Source of the DNA: Agapanthus africanus
Lineage: Eukaryota; Streptophyta; Magnoliopsida; Asparagales; Amaryllidaceae
Length of the DNA: 64,000 bases
Direction: 5' to 3'
NCBI GenBank assembly: GCA_030015575.1
Contig: JASDDO010000006.1
Coordinates: 374,936,137 to 375,000,136, forward strand
Shown piece by piece: positions 22,223 through 32,851 of the stretch. Position numbers and translations under genes: made by a program. Each line of letters starts with the position of its first letter. The first letter of the stretch is position 1. The notes beneath the pieces are model-generated. The model was given only the letters and a program-made list of their open reading frames with translations. It made no database searches and was not told the origin of the DNA.

Positions 22223-23012
22223 CTGCAAGTGAACAGAAATCAGCCGTTAGTGTTGTAATTCCAACGCTTGGCGTTTTAAAAAAATCATTAATTAACTAAT
22301 TAAATTAAAGATTAACTAAATTAAAATTAATTAATTACACCACACAGCAGTGCAGTGGGTAGGGAACCAAATGGGGACCCACAAAATCTGGATGACAGTG
22401 CTTCATGAAATAAGACAGCCCCATCATTAGGTGAGACTGTCAATTAATGAAAAGACCCCCAAGAGAATATTCTCATCAATGGGAGATCCCTAGAGACAAG
22501 GAGAAAATCTCCTCTTTCAGAGCAAACCTCTGTCACAGAGTGACACTTGTCAAACTCTGGTCTCAGGGGAATAGGATTCCTTAAAAGAGCATAGCTCTGT
22601 GGTAATAATGGAAAGATCCATCAGAAATTTTTAACACTTAAAAGAATTAAAATTTTTGGAATCTTGAAAAAATCCATGAAAATTTATAATAAGTGCTTCA
22701 TTTTTCAGATCTAAAAGGTCTACATTTGATCCAAGAGCAAAGCTCTGTTCATGGGTGAGAACCCATGAACAAGATCTCGGTAGATCTATCAGTTTTTGAG
22801 AGCAAAGCTCTGTTTATGAAACCACAATGGGGATTTCTTTAGACCAAAAGATCTGTGAGAGCAAAGCTCTTTGGTTTAAGATTGGTTTGAATTAATTTAG
22901 TTTAATTTAGATTAATTTTACCTAAAGTTTCTAATTTTGGAAATGAGCAAAGCTCTGAAGTTCTTAAGCAAGAGCAAAACTCTGTTGAAATCAAAATCTT
23001 AAAAAAGATGGT
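22218..23012 (-). other. 5'UTR of the PMD gene with a ~0.7 kb intron
   Basis: On the minus strand the transcript would start about 30 bases below the TATA box (near 23012) and run to a donor CTTTAG/GTAAAA (GT at 22921-22920). It would resume at the acceptor TTCACTTGCAG (AG at 22224-22223), five bases before the ATG. The related element at the right edge keeps the same TATA box and the donor CTCTAG/GTAAAA at 63473. The intron is rich in GAGCAAAGCTCTG repeats. Confidence 0.6.
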
Positions 23013-23039
23013 GAAGATTTTTTTAAGGGACATAGGTCC

Positions 23040-23047
23040 TATTTATA
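23040..23047 (-). promoter_or_regulatory. TATA box of the antisense PMD gene
   Basis: TATAAATA on the minus strand, in the context CCTTATAAATAGGACC. It lies about 100 bases inside the element from the 3' LTR start. The related element has TATAAATAGGACCC in the same place (63324, plus strand). Confidence 0.65.
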
Positions 23048-23136
23048 AGGCGCTTGCGCCCCTTCAGCTCACCCCTTGATCCAACGGTCAGGAGCTTGCC
23101 ACCGCTGCACTCACGTGCGCGCCACGTTAGCGCAAC

Positions 23137-23147
23137 GGTGGGGGGCA
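23137..23147 (+). other. Polypurine tract
   Basis: GGTGGGGGGCA ends two bases before the 3' LTR start (TGTTTCCCCC at 23150), the position needed to prime plus-strand synthesis. The minus-strand relative has the complement (GCCCCCCACC) at 63226-63235. Confidence 0.7.
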
Positions 23148-23149
23148 TT

Positions 23150-25586
23150 TGTTTCCCCCAATCAGAGCAAAGCTCTGTTGGAAATTCAAAATTCAAATTT
23201 TGAAGCAACGCTTCAAATCCCGGACGCAACGCGCCACGTGTCAAGCGCTGATACGTCAGCGCAGCGCCCAAGAAGGCGCGCCCAATCAGAGCAAAGCTCT
23301 ATTAAAAAACAAAAGGAAGCAACGCTTCAGTTGCGCAAGCACTGCGCTGCGCGACACGTGTCAGCATAGATACGCTAGCGCAGATGCGCTAGCGCAGTTG
23401 CGCTGCGCTTTGCGCTGCGCGACACGTGTCAGCGCAGATGCGCTGCGCTTTGCGCTGCGCGACACGTGTCAGCGCAGATGCGCTAGCGCAGTTGCGCTGC
23501 GCTGTGCGCTGCTTGACACGTGTCACGCGCGGGGGCATTTGCGCCAAACAGAATTAAGATTTTAAAGAAATCTTTCTGTTCTTGTTAAAACAAGAAGATT
23601 TTCTTCTGTAAAACAGAAGCGCTTGGATCAAAGATCCAACGGTAGGGAAAATTCCCCAAATCACTCAGAGAAATATCTCTTTAACAAATTTAACTAATTT
23701 ATGGGCACTATAAAAAGGACCCTAGACCTCAATTCAAAGGCATCAACATTTGGTGAGAAATCAAAAATTTCAAATAGAGAGAAGTCTGAAGAAATCTCAA
23801 GAAGAAAAAAGGTAAAAACCTTTAAAATAGAAGAATTTCTTCTAATAGATCATTGATCTAAGAACAAGATCAATGATCTTCAATAAAAAACAAATAAAAA
23901 TATTGCTTTGCACTTTTTATGAACCTCGAGTTCTCTAAAATAAGAAAAACAAGAGGAACATGTTTTCTATGATCTAAATCAGATCAAGAAAACAAAAAGT
24001 GCTTTGCACTTCTTTTATGAACCTTTGGTTCTGGAATCTAAAAGATTCTCAAATTATAATGCCTTGCACTTGCAAACTGCGCTGTTGCGCTCCTGGATTG
24101 GCGCAAGCCACCAGAGAGCGCCACATGTCAGCATCTGAACCATCTGCGCTATGCGCTTTTGAAATAGAGTCTTGCTCTCTAGAATTGGCGCAACTCACCA
24201 GAGCGCGACACGTGTCAGCAGCGCAAGCGCAATGCATTGGCGCAACGCACTGCGCTTGCGTGACACGTGTTAACACCACAAGAGCTTGCGCTCTCTGATT
24301 GGCACAAAGCGCCTGACAAATACAATGCATTTCTTAGAGGGCCAGGCCCAGATCAAGAAGACCTAGTAGGCCTAATTAAATTGCAAAGCAATAAATGGGC
24401 AGAGCCCAAGTAAAATTGATGCTCTGCATCTTTTATAAAAGGGCAGAGCCCAAGTAAAATTGATAAATGAGCAGAGCCCAAAATAAACTGATGCTCTGCA
24501 TCCTTTATGGGCAGAGCCCAACCAAAAATTGAAAATAATGCAATGCATTATTTAAAAATGGGCCGAGTCCTAGTACAGGCCAAAAACAAATAAAAGTGTC
24601 GAACATTTCTCAATTGGACTTAGCCCAATCGTGGCCGTAAGTCTTCAAATTAAATTGACTGAGCAAAATTGCTCTCCTAAATCAATTTACCTCCGGTTCG
24701 AGGGTACATCTCTGAACTCCTCTGACACCTATCGTTGTAATCCTTCAACGACGTCAGAGAGGTGACGGGTCCCGACGACCACACATTAATACGGACTGTG
24801 GGGTCCTTAAACTCGTGGACCGAAACGTCCTTAAACTAATATTGGACCGAAACGTCCTTAAACTAATATTGGACCGAAACGTCCTTAAACTAATGATGGA
24901 CCACCACGTCCCTAAACTGGAACATGGACCACCATGTCCCTAAACTGGAATATGGACCGCAATGTCCTTAAACAACCAATGGACCGTAATGTTCCTAAAC
25001 TACCTATGGACCACTACGTCCCTAAACTGGAATAATAGAGCCCCCAAACGCTCTTTTGTTGGATCTAAACGATCCCGTTAAGTTGATCTTAGTCTCAAAT
25101 TGGACTAACGTATCCTTAACAAATGTTTAAGTTGATCTTAGCCTCAAATATGGCTAACGTATCCTTAAACTAAAAACACCAAATCCAAATCTAAGTAAAT
25201 ACGGATTTGGACTAATCCACGTTCTACGGGCGACGGCATTACTCAGTCTCCGTATACAATCCACGGGCAATCACAAACAAAACAAACACCCACGACACAA
25301 AGTGAAATTCTGGAGAAGGAGAAAGTTGTTACCGCGATGCAGTAGCGTAATTAACTGCAGGGGCTTGCGCTTGCAGGGAAGAGCGTCCCCACAATCAAAA
25401 ACCCCTCAAGCGAGGGGGAATCTGACGAAGTCTGCTACATCGGCCGCATCCGTCTAAACCTCCGATACACGGTGCCATAAATCAACTTGGCATCTTCGAA
25501 GAGGTAGACGGATAAAACCATATAGCATCTGCCCCGAATCTCAGGCAAGACGTCCTCACGTCGTCGCCGCCGTTCGGAAGGGAACA
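23150..25586 (+). repeat. 3' LTR of the Tat element
   Basis: It matches 2553-4988 end to end and is followed by the TSD ACGGT (25587-25591). It contains the G-box array (23235-23525), TATAAAAAGG at 23709 and eight GGACC/GTCC minisatellite units (24819-25030), one fewer than the 5' LTR. Confidence 0.93.
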
Positions 25587-25591
25587 ACGGT

Positions 25592-25989
25592 GTTAAAACA
25601 AGTATTCATGTTCATACCCAAGAGAATGATATTCCATATGACCAAAATAAAATAAATAGCCAGGTTGAAACTATCAACTAACATCTTGCAAGGTTCCATC
25701 AAAAAATAAAAAAAAAGGAGCACTTTGCATGACACAAAAATATATTACAGAGTAGTTACTAGTTACATACCTGTATAAGCTCCATGAGAAAGTGGACATC
25801 TTTACGTGTCTGAGCTCAAGGGAGATATTATGAACAGAATGGTGAAGATCCTTTGTTAATAGATTGGACTCCGCCCAACTCCTATTGAGAATTTTCTCTT
25901 TCTAATCTCTGTTATGTGTTTCTCTGCAGCTTCAGTTGAAACCGTTGCTCAAGAGTTTGGAAGAGGAGGATGAATATATCTTAGGGGGT
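25592..25989 (+). other. Right flank of the Tat insertion with an exon-like segment
   Basis: This continues the locus interrupted by the Tat element. A pyrimidine-rich tract ending TTTCTCTGCAG (to 25929) is followed by a short open stretch, 25930-25995, reading LQLKPLLKSLEEEDEYILGG and ending in TAA. That is the shape of a terminal exon. No donor, upstream exon or known protein can be tied to it; it may be a captured gene fragment or chance. Confidence 0.3.
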
Positions 25990-26335
25990 GAATAAGGTTT
26001 CTAAGTGTTTTGGATGTACTGGTTTTACTTCGCTGATGTTGGTCGATGAAGAGTATTGTATAATGAATATCAAATGTTGTTGACGTATTTATTTTAATAT
26101 CGTCGATATTGGCCGATATTGTGAGTGATATTTTTGTTGATATTATCAGTTTTATATAGCCGATATTGGCTGATACTGTGTTATCAATAATATTTTTGTT
26201 GATTTTATCAATTTTATATAGCTTATGTTGGCCAATACTGTGTTATGAATGATTTTTGTTGATATTATTGGTTTTATATAGCCGATTTAATATATTTTTG
26301 TTGATGATGTATTTTTGTTGATGTCAAAAATTGTT
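25990..26335 (+). repeat. CGATATTGG-type tandem repeat (left arm, outer part)
   Basis: Imperfect ~60-70 bp units contain CGATATTGGCCGATATTG or GCCGATATTGGCTGATACTG and TTTTGTTGATATTATC. The complement (ATATCAGCCAATATCAACG) is found at 48230-48325, so the two form an inverted repeat around the Athila-like insertion. Confidence 0.8.
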
Positions 26336-26547
26336 AATATATTATTAATGATGTTAAAGGTTATATGCAGCTGCTTAGAAATTACATGTAACTTATTAAA
26401 ACTTATATGCAGTTTATTAGAAGTTACAGGCAACTAAGTACCAAAGACGTCTGGTTACATGCAACTAATTAGAAGTTACATACAAGTTGTTAGAACTTCC
26501 AGGCAACTAAGCACCTGACGTCTGGTTACAAGTACCAGACAGCTGGT
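26336..26547 (+). repeat. TTACAGGCAACT / CCAGACGTCTGG repeat (left arm, inner part)
   Basis: Short words TTAGAAGTTACAGGCAACT, GACGTCTGGTTACA and GTACCAGAC recur. They are the reverse complement of the longer array at 47322-48230. Confidence 0.8.
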
Positions 26548-28048
26548 TGATGCAATTTATTGCATATTTTTATAGCCTAATTTATCTTTATTTTGCATAT
26601 TTTATACTATTCTGGTTATATTTTGTCAAATATTACAAGTTACATGACTTAAATGCAAAAGGACGCAAAACATTGATTACGTGCCCGCAATGGAGATTTA
26701 GTTGGAGCTAATCAAAAATAGAGAATTGATCGGTCACATTTATTGCATATTTTTCCTATTTTTATTAAGTAATAAATTGTATTATTTATAATTTGAGAAC
26801 ATATGTGAAGATTATGTGTAGAAATATGAATTCATATGTTTCTTAAATAATAAGTAATATAATTATGAGAGAATTGGTTTCCTAATTGAAATAGATGCCA
26901 CTAAAAGATTTGTTTTGAATATTTTTTTTGTCGGTTTAAAATTAGTCATATCAATTCAAAACAACAAATCAATTAAGAAGACTTAATCAGAGTAAGAAAT
27001 CAATTCTAGTCTGCCTAATTTAGTTCCATCAAAAGATTCAGTGAAAATCTATTAGAATTAGGAATTGAGATTGTTTGGAAAAATTGTATTTTCTTATATC
27101 TTTTATTACTTGATCTCCAAACTTCTTAGCGCTATATAGAGAGAGGTAATATCAGGATTGGAGGCATCTCTCTCATAGCATTGTTTAGGGTTTTCTTTTG
27201 AAGAAAGATCAAAGAAATTTGTAAGTTATGAAATTATTTTTAATTAAGTTTTCTTTTCTTTTAATGAGTAGCTAATTTCTTATTCTAGGGTTTGTTTTGC
27301 TTTGCTTTTGTGGTTGGATATTTTAATTTATCTCTTCTATTCTTGTGTTTTAATGTAAACTTCTCTTGATCTAATTCTTTTTTTCAGCTTAAAAAACTAA
27401 TTTTTATAATGAAAGTTGACATCTTGAATAAGATTAGGGATAGATGATAATACCTAGAAACTAATTAGATTAATGAAAGTTTGACAACCTAGAAATCTAA
27501 TTATGGATGGTAAGAAATGGTTAAGAAATAAAAGAAATTCAATCTAGATAGTTAAGATGATCTAAGTTAACCAATAACATGCTAGTTGTAGATTGATCAT
27601 CTATAATTATTCATCGAAGGTTAAGCTTAGATTATTTTTAATAAACTAGAATTAATATTTTAATTAAATCTAAATGCTTTTATATAATTGGTAGGATAAT
27701 ATTAATTATATTAATTTACCATATGCTTTTATATGATTAATAGATCATTAATTAAAACTAAAAAAAAGAATAAAAGTATAATCATATAAACCAACCACAT
27801 TAGAAAAGCAATTCAAAACCCCAGAATTCCCTTTCTATTTATCAACCAACTTTTAAATTTAATTGTTTTTAAATTTTCGCACATTTAAATTACATTCAAC
27901 TTTATTTTATTTTTCAAATCAAATCTTATCTTTACTTGTTTTTAGAATTATTTAAAATTTCACATTTCCATATGGATCGATCCGTAAGTACTATTACAAA
28001 TAACTGTGCACTTGCGGTTAAAGTTGATAGACTAATAAATCCCCATTA
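26548..28048 (+). repeat. 5' LTR of the Athila-like element
   Basis: It begins TGATGCAATTTATTGCATAT, ends AATCCCCATTA and aligns with 45830-47321. A TATA-like CTATATAGA lies at 27132-27140, followed by GAGAGAGG and a leader-like region. Confidence 0.88.
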
Positions 28049-28054
28049 AGTTTT

Positions 28055-28072
28055 TGGCACCGTTTCTAAGGA
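28055..28072 (+). other. Primer binding site, Athila type
   Basis: TGGCACCGTTTCTAAGGA lies six bases after the LTR. It differs at a few positions from the tRNA-Asp-type site TGGCGCCGTTGCCGGGGA typical of Athila elements. Confidence 0.7.
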
Positions 28073-28846
28073 GGCGTTCGAAATATTAATTAGTTTTAAT
28101 TCAAATTAATTTAGTTTAGTTTTATTTGCTTTGATTCTGCAAATTTTTGAATTTTTATTTCAGGAAATGAGAGATAGATCCAGGATTCTAGCGATGGCTT
28201 GCCCACAGACAGATGTTAGGTGTAGGTTATGGAAAAGTTTCCTTTTTTCTCTAACCCCCTCTTTCTCTAATAAGCCGCCATCTTCTGCTGCTTTCATCAT
28301 GCTTCTAAAAAATATATTTTTACTTCTAAAGATTGCTTGAATGTTTGATTGGATAATTAATATGGACTTTAAGAGGCAAGAAACCCAGTACAAGATTAGG
28401 TGGGGATTTCATCATTCTTCTTAGGCCCCAAAAATCATAAACTTAGTATAAGCATTCACTTTTCATTAGTTAAAAAAATATCTAGACTCAGCTCTCTAAG
28501 GACATTCACGTTCAAATATAACAAGAGAATGTTGTGGATAATCTATTGCTTATCCACATTTTTCTTGTAGTGTACAAGGAAATTGTGTCTAAAACAAGTG
28601 GTTTACTTAATTAAGCCCACTATTTCGATGATTCGTGTAGAAGATACCTCTCACTTACCTGGCTAAAAGATTGATAAAGAGGTGATAGAGGATTCATCCT
28701 GCAACTTGTCCCTTGAAAGTCTAGGAGCGGGTCTAGTGATTCGACCTAGGTGACCCTAGTTTTAGGGATTGCTTACGCATTTTGCGGTTGTGATTTGTTA
28801 AAGTCCATAGTTAATTTTCTGCAGTTTAGTTTTTATTATAAAAAAA
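28073..28846 (+). other. Leader of the Athila-like element with a CACTA-like terminus
   Basis: No coding region is supportable. At 28549-28572 the minus strand reads CACTACAAGAAAAATGTGG followed by ATAAG, the usual start of plant CACTA transposon ends. It adjoins the stem GTGGATAA/TTATCCAC (28534-28557). A matching second end is not visible upstream, so this is at most a remnant or a miniature derivative. Confidence 0.4.
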
Positions 28847-29640
28847 ATGGGTAATGTTATACTCACTACACCTATGCTACAGGATAGGTGTTATCTTGTG
28901 CGTATTTCTTTACCCTCCTGTAAAATTTTACCATTAGCTGCCGGTGATGAAATTAAACCTGATTTTGTTCATTCACTTCCCAAATTTCACAGTTTAGAAT
29001 CAAAAGACACTTATGTTTTTATTGGAGAATTTAAGAATATATGCCAATTATTTAAATTAAAACAGTTAAACGCCAATGCGGTTAAACTTAGACTCATTCC
29101 TTTTGCCTTAACTGATAAAGCTAAACACTGGCTTTATAGCGTGCTAGCCAACACTATCAAAATATGGGAGGAATTTACTAAAACTTTCCTTAAAAAATTC
29201 TACCTTTATTTTAAAATTGCTAAATTTCGAAATGAAGTTAGAACTTTTTCACAAAAACCGGAAGAATCTTTTTGGAAATATTTTGAACGTTTTAAAGACC
29301 TCCTAATTAAATGCCTACACAACTGTATTGCAAAATAGGAGTTGTGTCAAATAGTGTACGATGGGCTAGAGTCTAAGTTTATGATAGAATCGATATATCA
29401 TGGCGACTTCATGAAGAAGCAGGAAGATGATGCATGGAATTGCTTAAAAGATTTATCCAACAAAACCATGCAATGGGAAACCTCAAGCGAGAGGAATGCA
29501 ACCATATCTAAAGAAGGGATACATGCACTCGAAACTTCTATTGGGATGCAAGTCGAGTTGGTTGCTATTAGGCGATAAGTAGAAAAGCTAACAACTACAC
29601 CTTCTCCCGTTCAACTAGTAAGTCAACCCTCTCCATGCTT
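28847..29640 (+). pseudogene. gag: Athila-like gag, first part
   Basis: The frame from 28847 encodes a typical retrotransposon gag core: KFHSLESKDTYVFIGEF, then KLRLIPFALTDKAKHWL and EFTKTFLKKFY. TAG at 29336 interrupts it, and the same frame continues as LCQIVYDGL and KTMQWETSSER, a very conserved Athila/Tat gag segment, before TAA/TAG-type breaks near 29576. The LARD insertion at 29644 separates it from its remainder at 39600. Gag would form the particle core; this copy is non-functional. Confidence 0.85.
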
Positions 29641-29643
29641 AAA
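29639..29643. repeat. TSD of the LARD element, left copy (TTAAA)
   Basis: TTAAA immediately precedes TGTAACATTTCAG and recurs at 39600-39604 immediately after the right LTR. Confidence 0.92.
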
Positions 29644-32600
29644 TGTAACATTTCAGAAATATAAAATATTATTTTTGGAATTTAATATTAAAATAATATA
29701 TTTCGTGAAAACTACTCGATTTGTGAATTTGGGGTTTTCGTAAAATGGTATAAATATATACAAATATTTGTAAAATAATTGGAGATTAAAATGATTTATT
29801 CATTTAAAAATATATTTATCGGATTTGGGCATTTTTATAATTAATTATATGCAAGTTTAAAATTAAACTTGATTAGTGCACTACTAATCGCGATTATGCC
29901 AAATCCGTATTTATACATTTTTCCATGGTTAGTGCATCATAACATGTTGCACTTTTGTTGCATATTATTTCATTTGTATTTGTTGATATTTGGCTTTAAA
30001 AGAAAAAGAAAAGAAAGAGAATTATTGGAAAGAGAGAGGGGACCAAATGATGAGACATGGGCTTGTGAGAGGGTGAGAATAAGATAGAGTAAGGATAGGA
30101 GAGAGAGAGAGAGAGGGCTGCCTTCTTCCCACTTGGGTTTCTTCATCTCCTCCTTCATGCTACCTCCACCACTTCTACCTCCATGTTTCATCTCCAAAAC
30201 CTTGCCAAAACCCTACAACCCCTTCACAAAAAATGATCACAACCTCTCTACAAACCCTTTGGACCAATCAAAGTTGGATTTTGAAAACTTTGAGCAATTC
30301 AAGAAAATTCTTGAGTTGCCAAATGAGGTAATTCCTACACTTCTAGTTTAGTTTTTGAGTTTCCTAGCATCCTATAGTAGTTTAGAGTTAAATCGATTTA
30401 GATTAGTGATGTTTGGAAATTCCAAAAGAAGGTTTAGGTGTTTATGTGGACTTACGATCTGTAGTGGGTGTTTACTTAACGCTTGGTAGTGTTTTACTGG
30501 CCAAGACCCGAGATTAGCACCAAAATACGAACTTAGAAATTGTCCCGTGTCGGTTTTGTGATGTTTTGTAGCCTACAGGGTATCTGGAGCTATCTAGGGT
30601 AGTTTCAAGAAAATAAAACAAGTCCATTGACCTAGACAAATGACCAGAAGACCACCACCAAAATACGAACCCATTTTCCTTTAATCTGGCCAGCAAGATC
30701 GTACTTTTGGATGAAGTCGCCGGATTTTTGTTGGGTACCGGTGTTGAGTTTTTGGCTGTAGCTCACTTACCCTATAACTTATCCCTTGTACTTTCTTTTT
30801 TAGTACCAATTGACCTGAGCCAAAATCTGCGAGCATATTGGGTTGGTTTTGGCTATGTTTTCCGATATTAGAATTCTTGGTTTTGATATTAGATATGAGA
30901 TTTGGTCGTTGGATGTTTTTACGTCAACGACGAGGGTTGTTTGTTTGTTTTTGCATGCGTAAGCTATAGGTTCTAACCTATGAGCCCTTCGTATACCGTA
31001 TCGGTTTTCGGACTTGGTTTTCATAATGATGCGATATGTATTGATTATAGGTACCTTCGCGTGGATTCCGAGATGACAAAGCACATCGACTACGGATGAA
31101 CAAGGAGTTCCGCAGATGAGTAGATTTATATCTACGGGGGAAGTCGGGTCGATGGCGTATAGCACCCCTGCAACCATTGATATGTGATTTATAATTTGGA
31201 GACAAGATTTGCCGGCTCGCACACTTTCATTATCGATAATTGCTATGTCACTTATACAGTAGAATTGTTATATCATGCTATTACTCTTAATTGTTCGGTA
31301 CTGTCATATGACTCGTTGGCATGATATATTGCTATGCTCACATCATTATGCTATGCCGCATGATATACTTGATATGCACACATTTCCGTTCTATGTTTGC
31401 ATACATCATGGTTTATGATTAGACGCATTGAGATATTGTTTTCATAAGATTCTGGATTTGAGAACCGTAGTTATATTTTAAAAGAAAATATGTATTGTTT
31501 TAAAAACCCGGTTTCTCTTGATATGATATTTTGAGACGTCCACCATGTGTTTTCTCGGTTATGAGCTATGTGATACCCGATTCGAGAAGCTGGATGAACC
31601 GTTTGCGGGTACATGGTGGACCCGGTATGGTACTCCGGGGCAAGAAATGTATGTTGTGCAGTGGACGATGAGTCTGGCAGAGGGATTACTACCTACCGGT
31701 GATAGTATTTGGGCTCGGCGGTTCCGGAGGATACCGATCGGAGTCGTGAGATGGATATGGGCCGATCCGGACTGACGGAGCCCGAGATATGAGGATTTAC
31801 GTGTCGATATTGGACACGGGTTTCATGATGTTTCGAGTGTCGATGTTAGACACTCAGGTTCTATGATTTTGATGTGTCGTTGATGGACACATGTTGGTTG
31901 ATATCCTCATATTTACATGCATATGCTTTCATGATGTTTTCGAGTGTCGATGTTGGACACTCAGGTTCCATGATGTTGTTGTGTCATTGATGGACACGTG
32001 GATGATATCCACATGCATACAGACATTGATTATTGTTGGCATATATGCAGACACGGTCACCCTAAATATCATAGTATTACCTTCATGATATAGTTGACCT
32101 AGGAAATTGTTGTTTTATTCGATTTCTACCTGCTGATGTTTTCTACTCACGAGTTGGTAACTCACCCCCGTTGTGCCACAGTTCTTGCAGGTTTGACTGC
32201 ATGGATCAGTAGCGGTATCGCTGACACACAGCTTGCATTCGGGTGATTTGCTATGGTAGGTGGGACATATTGGATCATGCCCGCTCTTGTATTATTATTC
32301 CTATTGTATCTAGTCAACTCCATCAATCAAAAACTAGTATTTGTATAATTAGTAAGACTTAGAAAGACTTGTGCTTGCGAGACTTAGAACGACGAATTAT
32401 ATGTTCGCTATTGGGGGATTTGATGTCTTGCTTCTTTACTTTATCCTTTTGTGTTGATCTTCGTCGTTGGGCGTCGTATACATATATTTCTGAGTTGCAT
32501 GGTTGTGATTCCGCCGATTGGTGAAAAGCTAGCTCCCGCTTGGGGATGTTTTTATTGTTATCCTGTATATATGGTTTTGGATCAAAATATACAAAGGAGG

Positions 32601-32851
32601 TGCTGCCCAAATTTTTAAAAAGGGACGAAACATATTTTTTTCAACTAGTATAATCCACTTGCATTTTCATATTCCATTATCTATGCATTTAAGAAAATGT
32701 TTGATTTCATCATACCTTTATTTCAAAACTTCACCTCTTTTTTTCTTTAAAAGGTTAAGATTTCTGGGCTTTGGCTTACTTAAATTACGTTACGCCTTTA
32801 GACGTTGCGTGATTTAAGTGCCGGTCATGAACTTTGTTATGGGACGTGACA
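29644..32851 (+). repeat. LARD 5' LTR
   Basis: It aligns with 36404-39599 throughout. A TATA-like TATAAATATA lies at 29749. Region 31790-32010 holds short repeats of GTGTCGATGTTGGACAC and GTCGTTGATGGACAC. Near 32190 a pyrimidine tract ends TTCTTGCAG, as seen at the same relative place in other LTRs of the window. Confidence 0.93.

Larger units (their letters stand above)
2553..25586 (+). mobile_element. Tat-lineage Ty3/Gypsy retrotransposon, nearly complete, inactivated
   Basis: A 23 kb element with two LTRs of about 2.43 kb, TSD ACGGT, a primer binding site, gag, protease, RT, RNase H, a second (archaeal-type) RNase H and integrase on the plus strand. A tandem-repeat-rich 3' zone follows, then an antisense PMD gene before the 3' LTR. 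The dual RNase H, the lack of a chromodomain and the antisense extra ORF place it in the Tat/Ogre group. Every plus-strand coding block carries stops or frameshifts, so this copy cannot make a full polyprotein. The LTRs look nearly identical by eye, which suggests insertion more recent than that of the Athila-like neighbour. A minus-strand relative starts at 60618. Confidence 0.93.

Noticed and set aside
22251-25586. LTR of 3.3 kb starting at TGTTGTAATTCC
   Set aside because: The 5' LTR, the TSD ACGGT and the purine tract show that the LTR starts at 23150; the extra 0.9 kb is the PMD promoter, 5'UTR and intron.
28131-28340. Small ORF in the Athila leader
   Set aside because: No similarity, ordinary leader position, low-complexity Phe/Leu composition.
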